Source: Synechococcaceae cyanobacterium
GTDB lineage: Bacteria > Cyanobacteriota > Cyanobacteriia > PCC-6307 > Cyanobiaceae
Direction of reading: 5' to 3'
DNA: 32,516 nucleotides
Assembly (NCBI GenBank): GCA_947461705.1
Contig: CANHMF010000011.1
Coordinates: forward strand, 1-32,516
The translations under genes and the position numbers were made by a program. The notes below the pieces were generated by a model, which did no database searches, was not told where the DNA came from, and saw nothing but the letters and a program-made list of their open reading frames with translations. Positions 30,682 to 32,516 of this stretch are shown one piece after another. How positions within the stretch are numbered: position 1 is the stretch's first letter; every line of letters begins with the position of its first letter.

Positions 30682-32175
30682 ATGAGCCAGGCCTGGGCCG
30701 ACCACCTCGATCTGCTGATCCGCGCCCGCACTCCCATCCTCTGGATCCGCAGCCAGGAGGAAGAGCGGATCGCAGCGCTGCTAGCCGCTGCCGCCAGGCG
30801 CCTCGGCAACCGGGCTCTCGCCCGCTGGGATTTCATCTCGGGCCTGAGGGGATTTCCGAGTCACGACGGTGAAGCCGCGCGCAATCCCCTGGCCGCCCTC
30901 GACAGCCTGGCCACCCTCGCCCAGGGGCAAGCGGCGATTCTGGTCCTGCACGACTTTCACCGCTACACCGACGACAGCAGCATCTGCCGCAAGCTGCGCA
31001 ACCTCAGCACCTCCCTGCAGCAACAGCCCCACACGGTGGTGATCACCGCCGCCGAATGGCAGGTGCCGCGAGAGCTGGAGGAATGCATCACCCTGCTGGA
31101 TCTGCCTCTGCCCCAGCAGGATGAGATCCGCGGGCTCCTGCAGAGCATTGGGGAGGCCACGGGCCAAGGCCTGGAATCCGAGGTGCTGGAGCAACTCACC
31201 CACAGCTGCAGCGGCCTGAGCGAGCAACGCATCCGCCAGGTGGCGGCCCGGGGCCTCGCCCGGCGGGGGCAGCTGGGGGCCGGCGATCTCGAGGAAGTGC
31301 TGGAAGAGAAGCGCCAGGCCATCGCCCGCAGCGAGCTGCTGGAGTACTGCCCCAGCGAGGCCACCCCTGCCGATATCGGCGGCCTCGATGCCCTCAAGCA
31401 CTGGCTGGCGCAGCGGCATCTGGCCTTCAGTGATGAAGCCCGCCGCTACGGCCTGCCACTACCGCGGGGGGTGCTGCTGGTGGGCCCCCAGGGCACGGGC
31501 AAATCGCTCACCGCCAAGGCCGTGGCCCACAGCTGGAGCATGCCGTTGCTGCGCCTGGATGTGGGCCGTCTGTTCGCCGGGCTGGTGGGGGCCTCCGAGG
31601 CCCGCACCCGCGACATGATCCAACGGGCCGAAGCCATGGCCCCCTGCGTGCTGTGGATCGACGAGATCGACAAGGGCTTCGGGGCGGCCGCAGGTGATGG
31701 CCGCAGCGACGGCGGCACCAGCCAGCGAGTGCTGGCCAGCCTGCTCACCTGGATGGCGGAAAAAAGCAGCGCCGTGTTTGTGGTGGCCACGGCAAACGGA
31801 GTGGACAAACTCCCCCCGGAACTGCTGCGCAAGGGCCGCTTCGATGAGATCTTCCTGCTGGATCTGCCGGACGCCAAGGAGCGCCACGCGATCCTCGACC
31901 TGCAGCTACGCCGGCGCCGACCGGCCCATGACCTGCCACTCGACGTGGTGGTGGACCGCACGGCTGGGTTTTCAGGGGCTGAACTGGAACAGGTGGTGAT
32001 TGAGGCCATGCACCAGGCCTTCGGCGAGCGGCGCGAGTTTGGCGAAGCCGATCTGATCGGGGCCGCTGCCAAGCTGGTGCCCCTCTCCCGCACCGCCCGC
32101 GAACAGCTGGAAGCCCTGCAGCAGTGGGCCAGCAGCGGCCGGGCCCGCCCCGCCTCCAGCCATTGCGCCAGGTAA
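30682..32175 (+). CDS. ycf46: Ycf46-type AAA+ ATPase
   Basis: A 497-residue AAA+ protein. The N-terminal half (about 1-225) is a degenerate AAA-like domain (RTPILWIRSQEEERIAALLA and AILVLHDFHRYTD). The second half is active-looking: Walker A GPQGTGKS (268-275), Walker B VLWIDEID (323-330), sensor 1 ATANGVDKLP (370-379) and an arginine finger in GRFDEIF (385-391). The domain order matches plastid Ycf46 and its cyanobacterial homologue, which in Synechocystis has been tied to photosynthesis and CO2 uptake. ATG 30682 follows DUF177 by 25 bases. The stop (TAA) lies inside the first copy of the 12-bp direct repeat. Confidence 0.92.
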   Translation: MSQAWADHLDLLIRARTPILWIRSQEEERIAALLAAAARRLGNRALARWDFISGLRGFPSHDGEAARNPLAALDSLATLAQGQAAILVLHDFHRYTDDSSICRKLRNLSTSLQQQPHTVVITAAEWQVPRELEECITLLDLPLPQQDEIRGLLQSIGEATGQGLESEVLEQLTHSCSGLSEQRIRQVAARGLARRGQLGAGDLEEVLEEKRQAIARSELLEYCPSEATPADIGGLDALKHWLAQRHLAFSDEARRYGLPLPRGVLLVGPQGTGKSLTAKAVAHSWSMPLLRLDVGRLFAGLVGASEARTRDMIQRAEAMAPCVLWIDEIDKGFGAAAGDGRSDGGTSQRVLASLLTWMAEKSSAVFVVATANGVDKLPPELLRKGRFDEIFLLDLPDAKERHAILDLQLRRRRPAHDLPLDVVVDRTAGFSGAELEQVVIEAMHQAFGERREFGEADLIGAAAKLVPLSRTAREQLEALQQWASSGRARPASSHCAR

Positions 32176-32199
32176 CGAAGGCCAACTCCAGGTAACGAA
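32168..32199 (+). repeat. 12-bp direct repeat at and after the ycf46 stop
   Basis: CCAGGTAACGAA occurs at 32168-32179 and 32188-32199, spaced by 20 bases start to start, about two helical turns. The first copy contains the ycf46 stop codon. The repeat lies upstream of the 53-residue peptide gene and could be a paired regulator site or a chance duplication. Confidence 0.8.
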
Positions 32200-32266
32200 C
32201 CCGCCGAGAGCGATTGGGGGAACAGCAATCCGCTCCCATGCTGCAGCGCAAGTCGCCCTGCGCCCC

Positions 32267-32428
32267 GTGGAAAGCCGCCCCGCCATCACCACCCAGCTGG
32301 CCGTGGCCTGCCTCGGTGCCGGCGTGATCACCACCTTCGCCGTGGCCCAGGGGCAGAACCCCTTCACCGCCCTCGGCATCACGCTGTTCTCGGCCGTGGC
32401 CGCCGTGGCCCTGGGCCAGGTGATCTGA
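32267..32428 (+). CDS. Small hydrophobic protein (53 residues)
   Basis: A 53-codon reading frame from GTG 32267, reading VESRPAITTQLAVACLGAGV and then ITTFAVAQGQNPFTALGITL and FSAVAAVALGQVI. It has two hydrophobic segments (about 9-26 and 32-52) with a polar turn (AQGQNP) between them, the shape of a small two-helix membrane protein. There is no clear ribosome site. An overlapping ATG at 32238 in another frame runs only 30 codons. It is flanked by ycf46 and a class V aminotransferase. No family is recognised; many cyanobacterial small membrane subunits look similar. Confidence 0.6.
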   Translation: MESRPAITTQLAVACLGAGVITTFAVAQGQNPFTALGITLFSAVAAVALGQVI

Positions 32429-32441
32429 GGCATCAGGCTGG

Positions 32442-32516
32442 ATGCAGCCATCCCGCCCTCGGTTGACCCAGCTGCGCAACCAGATGCCCGCCTTGGCGGG
32501 CAAGACCTACTTCAAC
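32442..32516 (+). CDS. Class V aminotransferase / cysteine desulfurase-like, N-terminus only
   Basis: Twenty-five codons reach the right edge: MQPSRPRLTQLRNQMPALAG followed by KTYFN. The sequence ALAGKTYFN is the usual first strand of fold-type I class V aminotransferases and cysteine desulfurase/lyase-like proteins, where it is followed by a Tyr/Asn-Gly stretch. The ATG at 32442 lies 13 bases after the small-protein stop. The PLP lysine and everything else needed to decide the activity are outside the window. Confidence 0.55.
   Translation, partial: MQPSRPRLTQLRNQMPALAGKTYFN

Noticed and set aside
1-32516. Search for CRISPR arrays, transposases, integrases, phage or toxin-antitoxin genes
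   Set aside because: No spaced direct repeats, terminal inverted repeats or such gene families were recognised; the window looks like stable core genome.

Overview
The window reads as chromosomal DNA of an alpha-cyanobacterium of the Synechococcus/Cyanobium type. It is very GC-rich and gene-dense, and most gene junctions are overlaps or gaps of a few bases. The inference rests on cyanobacterial family proteins: a ctaCDE oxidase facing ctaB-ctaA, a cyAbrB regulator, NdhB, VIPP1/IM30, Ycf46, DUF2232 and DUF2808 proteins, and the rpmH-rnpA-yidC locus. No tRNA, rRNA, CRISPR array, transposase, integrase or phage gene was seen. No gene-free stretch reaches 300 bases; the longest, about 217 bases, separates ctaA from ctaC.

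Layout. 1-5023: heme A synthesis genes ctaB (cut by the left edge) and ctaA on the minus strand, divergent from ctaC-ctaD-ctaE, which encode the heme-copper oxidase core that uses heme A. 5148-6977: a cyAbrB regulator converging on an HdeD-like membrane protein and riboflavin synthase; a 50-base near-perfect palindrome fills the convergent gap. 7033-8728: a bifunctional-nuclease family gene and an overlapping aldo/keto reductase with an eight-cysteine Fe-S tail. 8725-14710: a tight minus-strand run in the order topA, small lipoprotein, DUF2232 membrane protein, CobT-like protein, solute-binding lipoprotein. 14846-17148: ndhB and a one-base-overlapping ABC ATPase. 17145-21347: a minus-strand run of vipp1, thioredoxin, aminotransferase, birA and an M23 endopeptidase. 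21436-21993: DciA-like helicase-loader protein. 21990-25843: minus-strand GT39 and GT4 glycosyltransferases and an EamA transporter. 25903-27787: sppA, aroH and a DUF2808 exported protein. 27864-32516: rpmH, rnpA, a PH-domain protein, yidC, DUF177, ycf46, a 53-residue membrane peptide and the start of a class V aminotransferase.

How they work together. The left end is one respiratory module, with heme O and heme A synthesis beside the oxidase. The right end is a translation/RNA-processing/membrane-insertion locus (L34, RNase P protein, YidC) followed by cyanobacterial genes of less certain role. The middle is mostly housekeeping. No obvious new defence or mobile system is present. The less-explained items are the 24-bp-arm palindrome, the Ig-like insert in YidC, the zinc-ribbon tail on DciA, the topA-linked orphan binding protein, an AroH with an apparent active-site substitution, and a 12-bp direct repeat downstream of ycf46.
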